The position numbers and the translations under genes are program-made. Below, piece after piece: positions 1 to 7,454 of a stretch of DNA of 64,000 nucleotides. The notes under the pieces were generated by a model. The model did not search any database. It had not been told where the DNA came from and worked only from the letters and a program-made list of their open reading frames with translations. Source of the stretch: Fidelibacterota bacterium (GTDB lineage Bacteria > Fidelibacterota > UBA8477 > JABMPR01); NCBI GenBank assembly GCA_016845065.1, contig JAERTG010000092.1:1-64000 (forward strand). Direction: 5' to 3'. How positions within the stretch are numbered: position 1 is the first letter of the stretch; every line of letters begins with the position of its first letter.

Positions 1-76
1 TGGTGGCCAGGGACGGAATTGAACCGCCGACACGGGGATTTTCAGTCCCCTGCTCTACCGACTGAGCTACCTGGCC
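1..76 (-). tRNA. tRNA-Phe (anticodon GAA)
   Basis: Read on the minus strand, the 76 bases fold as a complete cloverleaf. The acceptor stem pairs GGCCAGG with CCTGGCC, followed by discriminator A and an encoded CCA end. The anticodon stem GGGGA/TCCCC encloses the loop CTGAAAA, giving anticodon GAA (Phe). The T-arm contains GGTTCAATTCC. The encoded CCA ends exactly at window base 1, so the gene is complete. Confidence 0.97.
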
Positions 77-125
77 CACTTTTCAAAAGTGGCTCATTAA
101 TAAATGAGCGCGCAATAATAAGATA

Positions 126-140
126 TGGGGCCCCTCCCCA
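126..140 (-). terminator. weak hairpin after the lipoprotein protease gene
   Basis: TGGGG/CCCCA can pair around a CCCCT loop just downstream (minus strand) of the protease gene. The following minus-strand bases are AT-rich but hold no solid T run, so this is only a possible terminator. A second short hairpin (GCTCATT/AATGAGC, 92-109) lies closer to the tRNA and may sit in its promoter or leader. Confidence 0.3.
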
Positions 141-146
141 CAATAG

Positions 147-968
147 CTAAATTTTGCTAAGGCTATCTAGCGTCTCAAATGGCAAATCAGACATATGAAA
201 AATGTAATGCCAACCTGCTATATTGCGGGTCCTGCTGATTGAACTGAAAAGGCCGATGAGGCGACCATCCTTACCGAGAACCGGTGCGCCACTCATGCCC
301 TGTACTGGAATCGCACCAACCTTCGGTGCAAGCAGACCCGGTCTGGTGATTGAGCGCTCACATATCACAGCCAGGGGATACACCGAGCCATCTTCGACCT
401 CAAGGGCATGAACAACCCTGCTCGTATCATTCAACCCCATCCCACCTGGAAATCCAAGTATATAAGTATCCTTACCAGAATAACCAGTAGGTGCCATTGT
501 CAGGCTTTTTGTCCGACGCGTCTTTACAGGTTGCAGAATAGCCCAATCCTGGTTCGAAAACTCATCGCGAGTACTTCTCAATGCAACAACATTCAGATCA
601 AGCATCTGCCGAGATATAGTTTGTGCCTCCAGGTCAATCAACTTCCCGGACTCAACAAAAAACCCATGCCCGGCAGTTAGAATATATTGACCATTTAAAA
701 TGAAGCTACCACTCTGCTGAACCCTTTCCTTCTCACCATCATCATACTCTATGGTTAAAGTAATAAGCAGAGTCGCTGCCAGATTGCTATCAAGCATCCT
801 TCCCACAGATGGCTGGTTCTTCAAATAGGATTCAAGCTGCTCATGCCCAGCAGAGTACAAATCACTTATCTCGATTAGCAATTTTTCTTCTTCAATGCCA
901 TCCTGTGTTGATGGGATTGGACTACAAGCGACCAGAATGAATAGGCCAAGTAACATCAATTTCTGCAT
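147..968 (-). CDS. trypsin-like serine protease lipoprotein
   Basis: Predicted secreted lipoprotein of 273 residues. The N-terminus is hydrophobic and ends in a good lipobox (LVA before Cys15), so the mature protein should be membrane-anchored outside the cytoplasm. A chymotrypsin-fold catalytic triad is visible: His101 in LTAGHG, Asp141 in QDWAIL, Ser226 in GMSGAP. There is no PDZ domain, unlike HtrA. It begins 2 bases after the stop of the small membrane-protein gene upstream, so the two are probably co-transcribed. Natural substrate unknown; a role in envelope quality control or nutrient proteolysis is inference. Confidence 0.82.
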   Translation of the reverse strand: MQKLMLLGLFILVACSPIPSTQDGIEEEKLLIEISDLYSAGHEQLESYLKNQPSVGRMLDSNLAATLLITLTIEYDDGEKERVQQSGSFILNGQYILTAGHGFFVESGKLIDLEAQTISRQMLDLNVVALRSTRDEFSNQDWAILQPVKTRRTKSLTMAPTGYSGKDTYILGFPGGMGLNDTSRVVHALEVEDGSVYPLAVICERSITRPGLLAPKVGAIPVQGMSGAPVLGKDGRLIGLFSSISRTRNIAGWHYIFHMSDLPFETLDSLSKI

Positions 969-970
969 GG

Positions 971-1438
971 CTAGAACTTTTCTCCCCGTTTCTCACGAAT
1001 CTGACTTCCCACTGGTCGGATACGACCCCAGAGACTATAAACCAGGACAATACTGGCCACAACCTGAAGCACCGAGCACCAGAAACCCGCCTGAGTCGCC
1101 ACACTCTGAGGATAAAAACCCTGCAACACTTCAACAATAAAACGCAGAAGTGTAGCAAATGTGAAAACATAGTAGCTGACACGAATTATCGTTGGGTTGT
1201 AGCTTGTATCGTCTTTTTTAGCCCTGGGAAAGAACCAGACCGCCACACCCAGTATCATCATAAACACACCACCCATGAGCAAGACATGAGTATGTGCTTG
1301 GATCATGGTAAATGGCATAGACCAACCGAAGGCTCTTGCACCATACATATATAGCCCGGAGAGCAGTCCCAGAACAAAAAACCCGAAAGCAGTTTTTATG
1401 AAATATCTAGCATTGGTAAACAAAAGATATATCTCCAT
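971..1438 (-). CDS. small four-helix membrane protein, haem-copper oxidase subunit I-like
   Basis: A 155-residue integral membrane protein with about four hydrophobic segments (roughly 15-33, 52-70, 86-103, 118-137). The segment around residues 47-60 (QAHTHVLLMG) resembles the His-containing helices of haem-copper oxidase subunit I and NnrS-like proteins; His49 and His51 could ligate haem or metal. It is far too short to be a full oxidase subunit I (about 450-550 residues). Short proteins of this kind are often annotated as cytochrome c oxidase subunit I-like, without a known role. It precedes the lipoprotein protease gene by 2 bases. Confidence 0.6.
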   Translation of the reverse strand: MEIYLLFTNARYFIKTAFGFFVLGLLSGLYMYGARAFGWSMPFTMIQAHTHVLLMGGVFMMILGVAVWFFPRAKKDDTSYNPTIIRVSYYVFTFATLLRFIVEVLQGFYPQSVATQAGFWCSVLQVVASIVLVYSLWGRIRPVGSQIREKRGEKF

Positions 1439-1531
1439 ATCCGTTGGTTTGAGATTCTGGTTATAAAATAGACGTATTCTCAGAAATCAAAGAAGATGTT
1501 TCACTCCTGATGGCGTCGTGTATTTTCCTGC

Positions 1532-2572
1532 GTGGATGGAAAAAAAATAAATCTGAAGAATATGAGTCAGGCTGAGCTGGAAGCATTGGTCCAATCCTTG
1601 GGACACAAAGCCTTTCGTGGGCGTCAATTGTTTCAGTGGATCTGGGAGAAGGGGACCCAGAATTTTTCAGAAATGACTAACTTACCCAATGATTTTATCC
1701 AGGAGCTGGAAGCAAATAGTTCGCTTGAACTAAGTAGCGTCCATGAGGTGCAGACCTCGGAATCCCAGGGTACGTCAAAATTTTTAATTCGTCTGGATGA
1801 TGGAAAATTTGTCGAAACTGTCCTCATTCCTGAAGCCAAACGCACCACGGTTTGCCTTTCTTCACAGGTAGGATGCGCCCTGGATTGTGATTTCTGTGCA
1901 ACTGGGAAGATGGGTTTAAAACGTAATCTTACATCAGGTGAAATAGCGGATCAGCTGCTCCATGTCAGACGCTTTAGCGATAGGCCAATTACCAATATTG
2001 TCTTTATGGGCATGGGAGAACCCTTTCATAATTACGATCAGGTCATCAAGGCTGCTGACATTCTCAACTCTGAGTCAGGGTTTGCACACGGTGCTCGGAA
2101 GATCACCATTTCCACCAGTGGGATGGTACCTCAAATCCGTCGTTTTGCTGATGAGGGTCACCGCTATAAGCTTGCTGTGAGCCTCAATGCATCAGATGAT
2201 GAAAGCCGGGTACAAATTATGCCCATCAATAAAAAATGGGATATCGCTGAACTGGTCAAAGCCTGCAAGTACTATACTGAGAATTCTAAAAACATGCTCA
2301 CCTTTGAATACGTCCTGATGCAGGGTGTAAATGATAGCTCGGGTGATGCAAGACGCTTACTGAAAATTGCCAACCAGGTTTTTTGTAAGGTGAACGTCAT
2401 ACCCTATAATGAAGTGGCCGAGGGATATTTGCGACCCTCCAAAAAGCGAATCCAGAGTTTTCTTGAAGTTCTGGAAGGAGCCCGCTTTGGTGTTACAGTT
2501 CGATGGAGTCAGGGAGATGATATTGATGCAGCCTGTGGTCAATTGAGTACGGCCGCAGTGAGTGAAAATTGA
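1532..2572 (+). CDS. rlmN: 23S rRNA (adenine2503-C2)/tRNA (adenine37-C2) methyltransferase RlmN
   Basis: Radical SAM methyltransferase that methylates C2 of A2503 in 23S rRNA and, in many bacteria, A37 of some tRNAs. The [4Fe-4S] motif Cys115-x3-Cys119-x2-Cys122 (GCALDCDFC) has the RlmN spacing, and the catalytic Cys near residue 335 lies in the typical DIDAACGQL context. Length 346 is normal. The start given is GTG; an in-frame ATG ten codons downstream (1562) is an alternative, and neither has a clear ribosome-binding site. It is divergent from the preceding minus-strand pair, with promoters expected in 1439-1531. Confidence 0.95.
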   Translation: MDGKKINLKNMSQAELEALVQSLGHKAFRGRQLFQWIWEKGTQNFSEMTNLPNDFIQELEANSSLELSSVHEVQTSESQGTSKFLIRLDDGKFVETVLIPEAKRTTVCLSSQVGCALDCDFCATGKMGLKRNLTSGEIADQLLHVRRFSDRPITNIVFMGMGEPFHNYDQVIKAADILNSESGFAHGARKITISTSGMVPQIRRFADEGHRYKLAVSLNASDDESRVQIMPINKKWDIAELVKACKYYTENSKNMLTFEYVLMQGVNDSSGDARRLLKIANQVFCKVNVIPYNEVAEGYLRPSKKRIQSFLEVLEGARFGVTVRWSQGDDIDAACGQLSTAAVSEN

Positions 2573-2620
2573 TTTATCTAGAATGAATCCAGTCATGAAT
2601 TATCCACAACCCAATTACAG

Positions 2621-2698
2621 TCATTGCGAGAAGCAGAGCGACGAAGCAATCTCGAACTTGAGATCGCCGCGGTCGCGAAACTCCATCGCGAAGACATG
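2621..2698. repeat. degenerate dispersed palindromic repeat
   Basis: The left half begins TCATTGCGAG and contains GCGACGAAGCAATCTC. The right half (from about 2660) contains GAGATCGC, GGTCGCG and CGCGAAGACATGA. The two halves form an imperfect inverted repeat. This composition matches a widely seen class of interspersed extragenic palindromes built on the CATTGCGAG...GCAATCTC core. It lies between rlmN and the nucleoside phosphorylase gene, is more GC-rich than its surroundings, and I see no second copy in the window. It may form a transcript hairpin; its function is unknown. Confidence 0.6.
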
Positions 2699-2726
2699 AA
2701 ATTGAAAGTTTCTGCAAGGTAGACGA

Positions 2727-3521
2727 ATGAATATCAAAAGAATTAATGAAGCAGTCGAAGAAATTAGAAAACAAGGTGATTTCAAAGCCGATATCGCACT
2801 TGTGTTGGGATCAGGGTTGGGAAATTTCGTGGATGCCCTCTCCAAGACAACACGTATACCATTTGCTGATATTCCCGGGTTCCCCCTCTCCACAGTCGAA
2901 GGTCATTCTGGCGAACTTGTCCATGGTTTTCTGGGAAAAGTCCCGGTCCTAGTGAATTCAGGTCGAGTCCATTTCTATGAAGGTTATACCCTGGAGCAGG
3001 TTGTTTTCCCTATTCATATCCTGCAGGCACTAGGAGCGAAAACCATCATTCTTACCAATGCCGCCGGAAGTATCCGTGAAGACTATGCCCCAGGTGATCT
3101 CATGCTTATCACAAAGCTCCTGAACCTGACGGGCCATTCCGTCTTCCCCCCAGAATCAGAACCCTCAAATATCTTCAATACCGAGCTCCTAGATTCAGTA
3201 AAACAGGTGGCTCAACGGGTTGCTGTTCCATTGAAAAAGGGCTCGTATACCGGATTGAATGGACCATCCTATGAGACTCCAGCTGAAATCCGCTTTCTCA
3301 GGCTAAAGGAAGCAGATGCTGTGGGAATGTCCACAGTACATGAAAGTATGGCTGCCTTCCAACTCAATATGAAGGTTCTGTGCATCAGTTGTCTCACCAA
3401 TTATGCTGCAGGGATTCTGGATCAGCCCCTTAATCATGAAGAAGTCATGGAAACAGGTATAAGAGTACGTGAGGATTTCGCCAAATTATTAAGCGAATTG
3501 GTTCAGGAATTGACCGGTTAA
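2727..3521 (+). CDS. purine-nucleoside phosphorylase
   Basis: Trimeric-type (PNP/MTAP class) purine nucleoside phosphorylase of 264 residues, which splits purine nucleosides with phosphate in the salvage pathway. Family motifs are in order: LGSGLG near residue 28, GHSGELV near 59, GRVHFYEGY near 79, LTNAAGSI near 109, GPSYETPAE near 176 and VGMSTVHE near 199. The length matches the high-molecular-mass PunA type. It is probably its own transcription unit behind the palindromic repeat; the start has no strong Shine-Dalgarno sequence. Confidence 0.93.
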   Translation: MNIKRINEAVEEIRKQGDFKADIALVLGSGLGNFVDALSKTTRIPFADIPGFPLSTVEGHSGELVHGFLGKVPVLVNSGRVHFYEGYTLEQVVFPIHILQALGAKTIILTNAAGSIREDYAPGDLMLITKLLNLTGHSVFPPESEPSNIFNTELLDSVKQVAQRVAVPLKKGSYTGLNGPSYETPAEIRFLRLKEADAVGMSTVHESMAAFQLNMKVLCISCLTNYAAGILDQPLNHEEVMETGIRVREDFAKLLSELVQELTG

Positions 3522-3623
3522 CTTTGTGATTTAATTCCTCACGAACAGCCCATTTTTCAAGCGTTTCCGAGCATTTTCCAAACAAAATAGACCAAAACAT
3601 TTACCAATTAAAAACAGGTGCAT

Positions 3624-3655
3624 ATCAATCTGATATGGCGCTATATCAGATTGAT
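3624..3655. promoter_or_regulatory. 32-bp near-perfect palindrome, possible operator
   Basis: ATCAATCTGATAT (3624-3636) is repeated exactly inverted at 3643-3655, and the six central bases GGCGCT are themselves nearly symmetric. Only one base pair breaks the symmetry. No T run follows on either strand, so it does not look like a terminator. It lies about 20 bp upstream of a TTGACA box and 130 bp before the PDZ-barrel gene, fitting an activator or repressor site for a dimeric regulator. Confidence 0.5.
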
Positions 3656-3676
3656 GCTAAATTGGCCCCATGACAC

Positions 3677-3708
3677 TTGACAAAATGTACTAAATTTGGA
3701 TGTATAAG
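3677..3708 (+). promoter_or_regulatory. possible sigma-70-like promoter of the PDZ-barrel gene
   Basis: A perfect -35 box TTGACA (3677-3682) is followed by TATAAG (3703-3708). The 20-base spacer is longer than the optimal 17, which could mean dependence on an activator bound at the palindrome just upstream. No mapped start supports this. Confidence 0.35.
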
Positions 3709-3785
3709 CGGCTAATAATATAGCTACTTATCGTATGTTCGTTTCATTGTGGCATGGCAATTGTCCTTAAGGGGAGCAATTGAAA

Positions 3786-5162
3786 ATGGAAGAATCAATG
3801 AAAATGAATAACGATAGATTAGAAAGGACCCCGAAAATGACTAAAACAACAGATCATCTGGCAGCCTGGAGTAACCTCTCCGGAACATTGATCGCCTTAG
3901 CGAGCCATGGAGCTCTGGCGATAGTGATGACATTCGCAGTCTCACTACTGATCGCAAGCCCTGCCGTCGCGCAGGATGGAACCACAATCCAAATCGACCT
4001 CTCTCAAGACCTTGAACAGGAGCTTGAGGATGTTGCGCAAGAGGTGCAGGAAGCCCTCGATGAAATTGGAGTGGAGACAGGCATCAACATCAATATCGAT
4101 GACCATGATAGTGATTCACGACCCAAGCTTGGTGTTTATTTAAGCGACATGGATTTTGAAGATGCATACAAGATGCGTTACCCATATGCCCATGGTGTTT
4201 TGATTAACGGTACTGTAAATAATGGTGCAGCCGACCGAGCTGGAATCATTGAAGATGATATCATCATGTATTTTGATGGAACTAAAGTTCGCTATGAGGA
4301 TCACCTCGTACGCTTAATTCGCAGTAAAGATTTTGGTGATGAAGTAGCCATCGTATTCTGGAGAGATGAAGCCGTCGATTCTACAGTTGCTACTTTTGCA
4401 GCTCCCGAGAAAAAAGTTAAAGAAACTCAGCTGAAAATGACTGAAAAAGGTAAAAAAGAGAAAAAGCGCAAAAACTCCCGTGGCTATGGTGGTGGTGGTT
4501 TTACACCTATGCTGGTTCAGGATGAATTTGTGGATGTTGCCACTCTGATGACAGAGCTTGGTTTGAGCTCAACCCCTTTCCGCTCCGAAGGCATCGTATT
4601 GTGGGGAGGATCTGGACAGGGATATGTAGGTAATGGTTGGTTCCTGGGTGGTTTTGGTAATGGCGGTGGCTTGTCTAAGACTGTGAGTTATCCACTCAAT
4701 GATGGAAGTGGCAACTCGGTTGATCGCGATATCACCTTTGCCATGGGTTTTGGTGGATTGACCATTGAAAAAAGACTTGCTCCTTTTTCATGGGCCGTAC
4801 TTGGTGGTGGTGTTGGAATCGGTGGAGGTGGAATCGATTTGAGCGTCACACAACGTGATGGAGAATTTACCTGGACAGGTCTTGGAACCGAACTTTTAGA
4901 CACCAAGAGCACCACGGTAAACTTTTCAAAGAATTATGCCATTGTTCATCCCCGCGCCAGCGTCATGCTCAAATTGACCGGCTGGATGAGATTAAAGGCT
5001 GAATATGGTTACCTCTATGGCTATGCTTTCAACGATGGTTGGAAGACGACCCTCGGTGGAGGAAGCCTGGACGATAGAGACAATTCCTATGAATTAGTCG
5101 GAAGTCCTGACACTGAATTGAACGCCAGTACAGTTTCACTTGGTCTCTGGTTTGGATTCTAA
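3786..5162 (+). CDS. PDZ-domain protein with C-terminal predicted outer-membrane barrel
   Basis: Exported protein of about 458 residues with unassigned function. A long polar N-region precedes a hydrophobic signal segment (around residues 38-58) ending ASPAVAQ. An acidic stretch follows (DLEQELEDVAQEVQEALDE), then a PDZ domain (about 110-205; GAADRAGIIEDDIIMYFDG is the carboxylate-loop side). A Lys-rich, then Gly-rich linker follows near 212-240. The rest alternates polar and aromatic residues, with Gly-rich strands, and ends in LGLWFGF; a terminal Phe is typical of outer-membrane barrels. The ATG at 3786 is preferred over TTG 3780 because AGGGGAG (3770-3776) lies 9 bases upstream. A strong terminator follows. 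Confidence 0.65.
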   Translation: MEESMKMNNDRLERTPKMTKTTDHLAAWSNLSGTLIALASHGALAIVMTFAVSLLIASPAVAQDGTTIQIDLSQDLEQELEDVAQEVQEALDEIGVETGININIDDHDSDSRPKLGVYLSDMDFEDAYKMRYPYAHGVLINGTVNNGAADRAGIIEDDIIMYFDGTKVRYEDHLVRLIRSKDFGDEVAIVFWRDEAVDSTVATFAAPEKKVKETQLKMTEKGKKEKKRKNSRGYGGGGFTPMLVQDEFVDVATLMTELGLSSTPFRSEGIVLWGGSGQGYVGNGWFLGGFGNGGGLSKTVSYPLNDGSGNSVDRDITFAMGFGGLTIEKRLAPFSWAVLGGGVGIGGGGIDLSVTQRDGEFTWTGLGTELLDTKSTTVNFSKNYAIVHPRASVMLKLTGWMRLKAEYGYLYGYAFNDGWKTTLGGGSLDDRDNSYELVGSPDTELNASTVSLGLWFGF

Positions 5163-5184
5163 ACAGTACTAAACAATTAATACT

Positions 5185-5227
5185 CATGATGCCGATATCA
5201 CAGTGATGTCGGCATCGTGGTTTTTTT
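5185..5227 (+). terminator. rho-independent terminator after the PDZ-barrel gene
   Basis: CATGATGCCGATATCAC pairs with GTGATGTCGGCATCGTG (including G-T pairs), followed by seven T residues at 5221-5227. It isolates the PDZ-barrel gene from the genes downstream. Confidence 0.88.
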
Positions 5228-5243
5228 ACGTTAGGCAGAATAG

Positions 5244-5588
5244 ATGAAAATGATTATTAGAAATATTGGATTGATACTCCTGATAGCATCACCCTTATTT
5301 TCAGCCCTGCTAACAGATGATTTGGAAGTAATATCCCCAACGGGTATACCTCTATCTAATCATCATCGTGAGCACATTATTTTCACGCCTGGTTCAAGCT
5401 ATTCAATTACCATCCGCTTCATCGAGACATCAGTGGGCATTTTACTTGTTAGGGAGCATAGAAAGGGTGGAGTCGTACAACATTCTCAATCCATCCTCAA
5501 CCCCAGAACAAGTTTAGCTCTTTTTAAATCCTCCTCAGGAAATGTATGTGAGGAGGAAATTACAAATAAGAATGTGATTCTGGAATAA
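5244..5588 (+). CDS. small secreted protein of unknown function
   Basis: A 114-residue protein I do not recognise. It has a clear Sec signal peptide (MKMIIRNIGLILLIASPLFS) with likely cleavage near residue 20-21. The remainder is mostly beta-prone and carries one Cys near the C-terminus (NVCEEE). There is no strong ribosome-binding site before the ATG. It follows a terminator and precedes the DUF4390-like gene by 76 bases, so it may be the first gene of the NtrYX transcription unit or stand alone. Confidence 0.5.
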   Translation: MKMIIRNIGLILLIASPLFSALLTDDLEVISPTGIPLSNHHREHIIFTPGSSYSITIRFIETSVGILLVREHRKGGVVQHSQSILNPRTSLALFKSSSGNVCEEEITNKNVILE

Positions 5589-5664
5589 ACCAGTAACCCA
5601 AGTAGGCGACATCAGACCATGACACTCACGATGCACCTCAAGCTCGAACGACAGAAAGACCCCC

Positions 5665-6237
5665 ATGTTTCAGTTTCTATCTGAAAAACTGGGTGCTGGT
5701 GCACTCATTGTTTCTCAGCTGTTGCTGACGGCCTTTGTTGGGACCGATCCCTACTTCCACGATGTGAATCTGGAAGTGAAGGGCGATCGGCTTTTCTGTT
5801 CTGCAGTCCTCATGGAAAGCTTTACTCCAGATCTTGATATGCTGCTCCAATCAGGCGATACAGTCATCATTAACTTTGAGATTGATCTGGTGAATGCCTC
5901 TAATGACTCCATTGTTGCCATGGCGAATTGGCAGCATCATTTTCGCTATTCGCTCCTTGAAGATGAATATAGTGTTTACCGCAGTGAAGTAGACGAAACT
6001 CGACCGATTTACACTCTGGAAGCAGCAAAAGAGGAGTGGGTTAAGATTGAAAATGCTCTATTCTGTAGGATGCGTGTCATGGAAGATGATCAGTCCTACT
6101 ACCTGAGGATATCTGCCTTCATGGAAGAGATGGATATGCCTGGCATTACAGACAGAATTAATCTTATGTCATTCTGGAATCGAATCAGACCCATTCATAT
6201 TTCTGAACCCTTCGAAAAAAGGCAGCTGCTCCTGTGA
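5665..6237 (+). CDS. DUF4390-like exported protein linked to an NtrY/NtrX system
   Basis: A 190-residue protein with an N-terminal hydrophobic segment (residues 8-25; signal peptide or anchor). The body has features I associate with DUF4390: LLQSGDTVIINFEIDLV near 60-78, RYSLLEDEYSVYR near 99-111, and a late WNRIR. In Proteobacteria DUF4390 genes sit directly before ntrY-ntrX, and here the stop overlaps the kinase start by 4 bases (GTGA), giving the same order. The family assignment rests on motif resemblance and context. A plausible role is a periplasmic ligand or modulator of the kinase (inference). Confidence 0.55.
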   Translation: MFQFLSEKLGAGALIVSQLLLTAFVGTDPYFHDVNLEVKGDRLFCSAVLMESFTPDLDMLLQSGDTVIINFEIDLVNASNDSIVAMANWQHHFRYSLLEDEYSVYRSEVDETRPIYTLEAAKEEWVKIENALFCRMRVMEDDQSYYLRISAFMEEMDMPGITDRINLMSFWNRIRPIHISEPFEKRQLLL

Positions 6238-7454
6238 AATTGAGAGCCCCTTCATTTAGAATCCAGATCATGGTTCTGGTCAGTCTGGTAACATTAATTG
6301 CCGCCATGCTCATGCGTGATTTTTTTATAAGTAATCTTGCTTCCTATCAGGATCAGATTACCGATCTGTCAACCAAAGAGAAAGTCAGAGAATTACACAA
6401 ATCTTATAGTACTATACTCGATTCCAGCGAACTCGTAGTATTCAATCAGGAAATCGAGGGTGTCCTCAGGGATTTGCATAAAATCGATATTGCGGGAGAT
6501 TTTTATAGTCGCGATATCAAACGCTACTCCATTGGTATCGTCATCGTCATGATCGTGCTTACAGGAAGTATATTCCTATTTCTATTTATGATTATCACGC
6601 GTCCCTTGACGCGGCTTCTTTCTGCTACGGAGCAGTTGAAGGGTGGAGATTTTGATTTTCAAATAAAGGAGAGTTCATACTCACCCCTGAATGGTCTTAT
6701 CATTGCCTTTAATAACATGGTTTTTGAATTGAATCAGAGCAAGGAGCGTCTGATAGAGGCTGAGAAGCAGACCATCTGGCAAGAAATGGCTCGCGCCATG
6801 GCCCACGAAATCAAGAATCCATTGACACCCATTCGACTGGCAGCTCAACGCCTCGAAATGAAGTACTATGAAAAAGCTGATGACCTTCCAGAAATTTTGG
6901 AGAAATCATTGGGGATAGTCAATGAGGAGGTTGATAACCTTCAATCTTTGGTAACAGCATTCTCAGGTTTTGCTAAAATGCCTGAAGCTCAGTTTGCCAA
7001 CTATGATCTGAACAAACAACTACGTGATATATCAGATCAGTATTCCGATGATGCAACGATTGATCTGAATCTGGATTCAGACTTGAAGGAAATTTTTGCT
7101 GATACCATGCAGATGAAGCAAGTACTGGTAAACCTGATACAGAATGCCATTCAGGCTTGTGAAAAAGATCCCCATATTGAAGTTTCCACAAGTGTTCAAA
7201 ATCAATCTTGTACCATTGGTATCAAAGACCATGGTAAGGGCATATCCGAAGACGATTTGAGTAAAATATTTGAGCCTTATTTCACAACGAAGAAAAAGGG
7301 GACTGGCCTGGGATTGGCCATCACCCGTCGTATTATCAGACAACATGGTGGTGATATCAAAGCCACCAGTATTCTCGGCGAAGGTTCTACCTTTATTATT
7401 AGTTTCCCTTGTAACAGAGAGAACGAGCAACAAATAACCAAGCAGAATGGATAG
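6234..7454 (+). CDS. NtrY-like membrane sensor histidine kinase
   Basis: A 406-residue two-component kinase. TM1 (about 10-28) and TM2 (about 98-121) enclose a small external domain of about 70 residues. A HAMP linker (about 122-175) follows, then HisKA with phospho-acceptor His191 in AMAHEIKNPLTP. The ATPase domain has an N box (NLIQNAIQ near 300), a D box (DHGKGIS) and a G2 box (GTGLGLAI). The HEIKNPLTPI box is typical of NtrY/NtrB-like kinases. It starts with GTG overlapping the DUF4390-like gene and runs 8 bases into the regulator gene, indicating translational coupling. The signal sensed is unknown. Confidence 0.9.
   Translation: MKLRAPSFRIQIMVLVSLVTLIAAMLMRDFFISNLASYQDQITDLSTKEKVRELHKSYSTILDSSELVVFNQEIEGVLRDLHKIDIAGDFYSRDIKRYSIGIVIVMIVLTGSIFLFLFMIITRPLTRLLSATEQLKGGDFDFQIKESSYSPLNGLIIAFNNMVFELNQSKERLIEAEKQTIWQEMARAMAHEIKNPLTPIRLAAQRLEMKYYEKADDLPEILEKSLGIVNEEVDNLQSLVTAFSGFAKMPEAQFANYDLNKQLRDISDQYSDDATIDLNLDSDLKEIFADTMQMKQVLVNLIQNAIQACEKDPHIEVSTSVQNQSCTIGIKDHGKGISEDDLSKIFEPYFTTKKKGTGLGLAITRRIIRQHGGDIKATSILGEGSTFIISFPCNRENEQQITKQNG

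Noticed and set aside
408-680. Open frames on the plus strand opposite the lipoprotein protease
   Set aside because: They lie antisense to a gene with an intact catalytic triad and lipobox; compositions are those of chance shadows.
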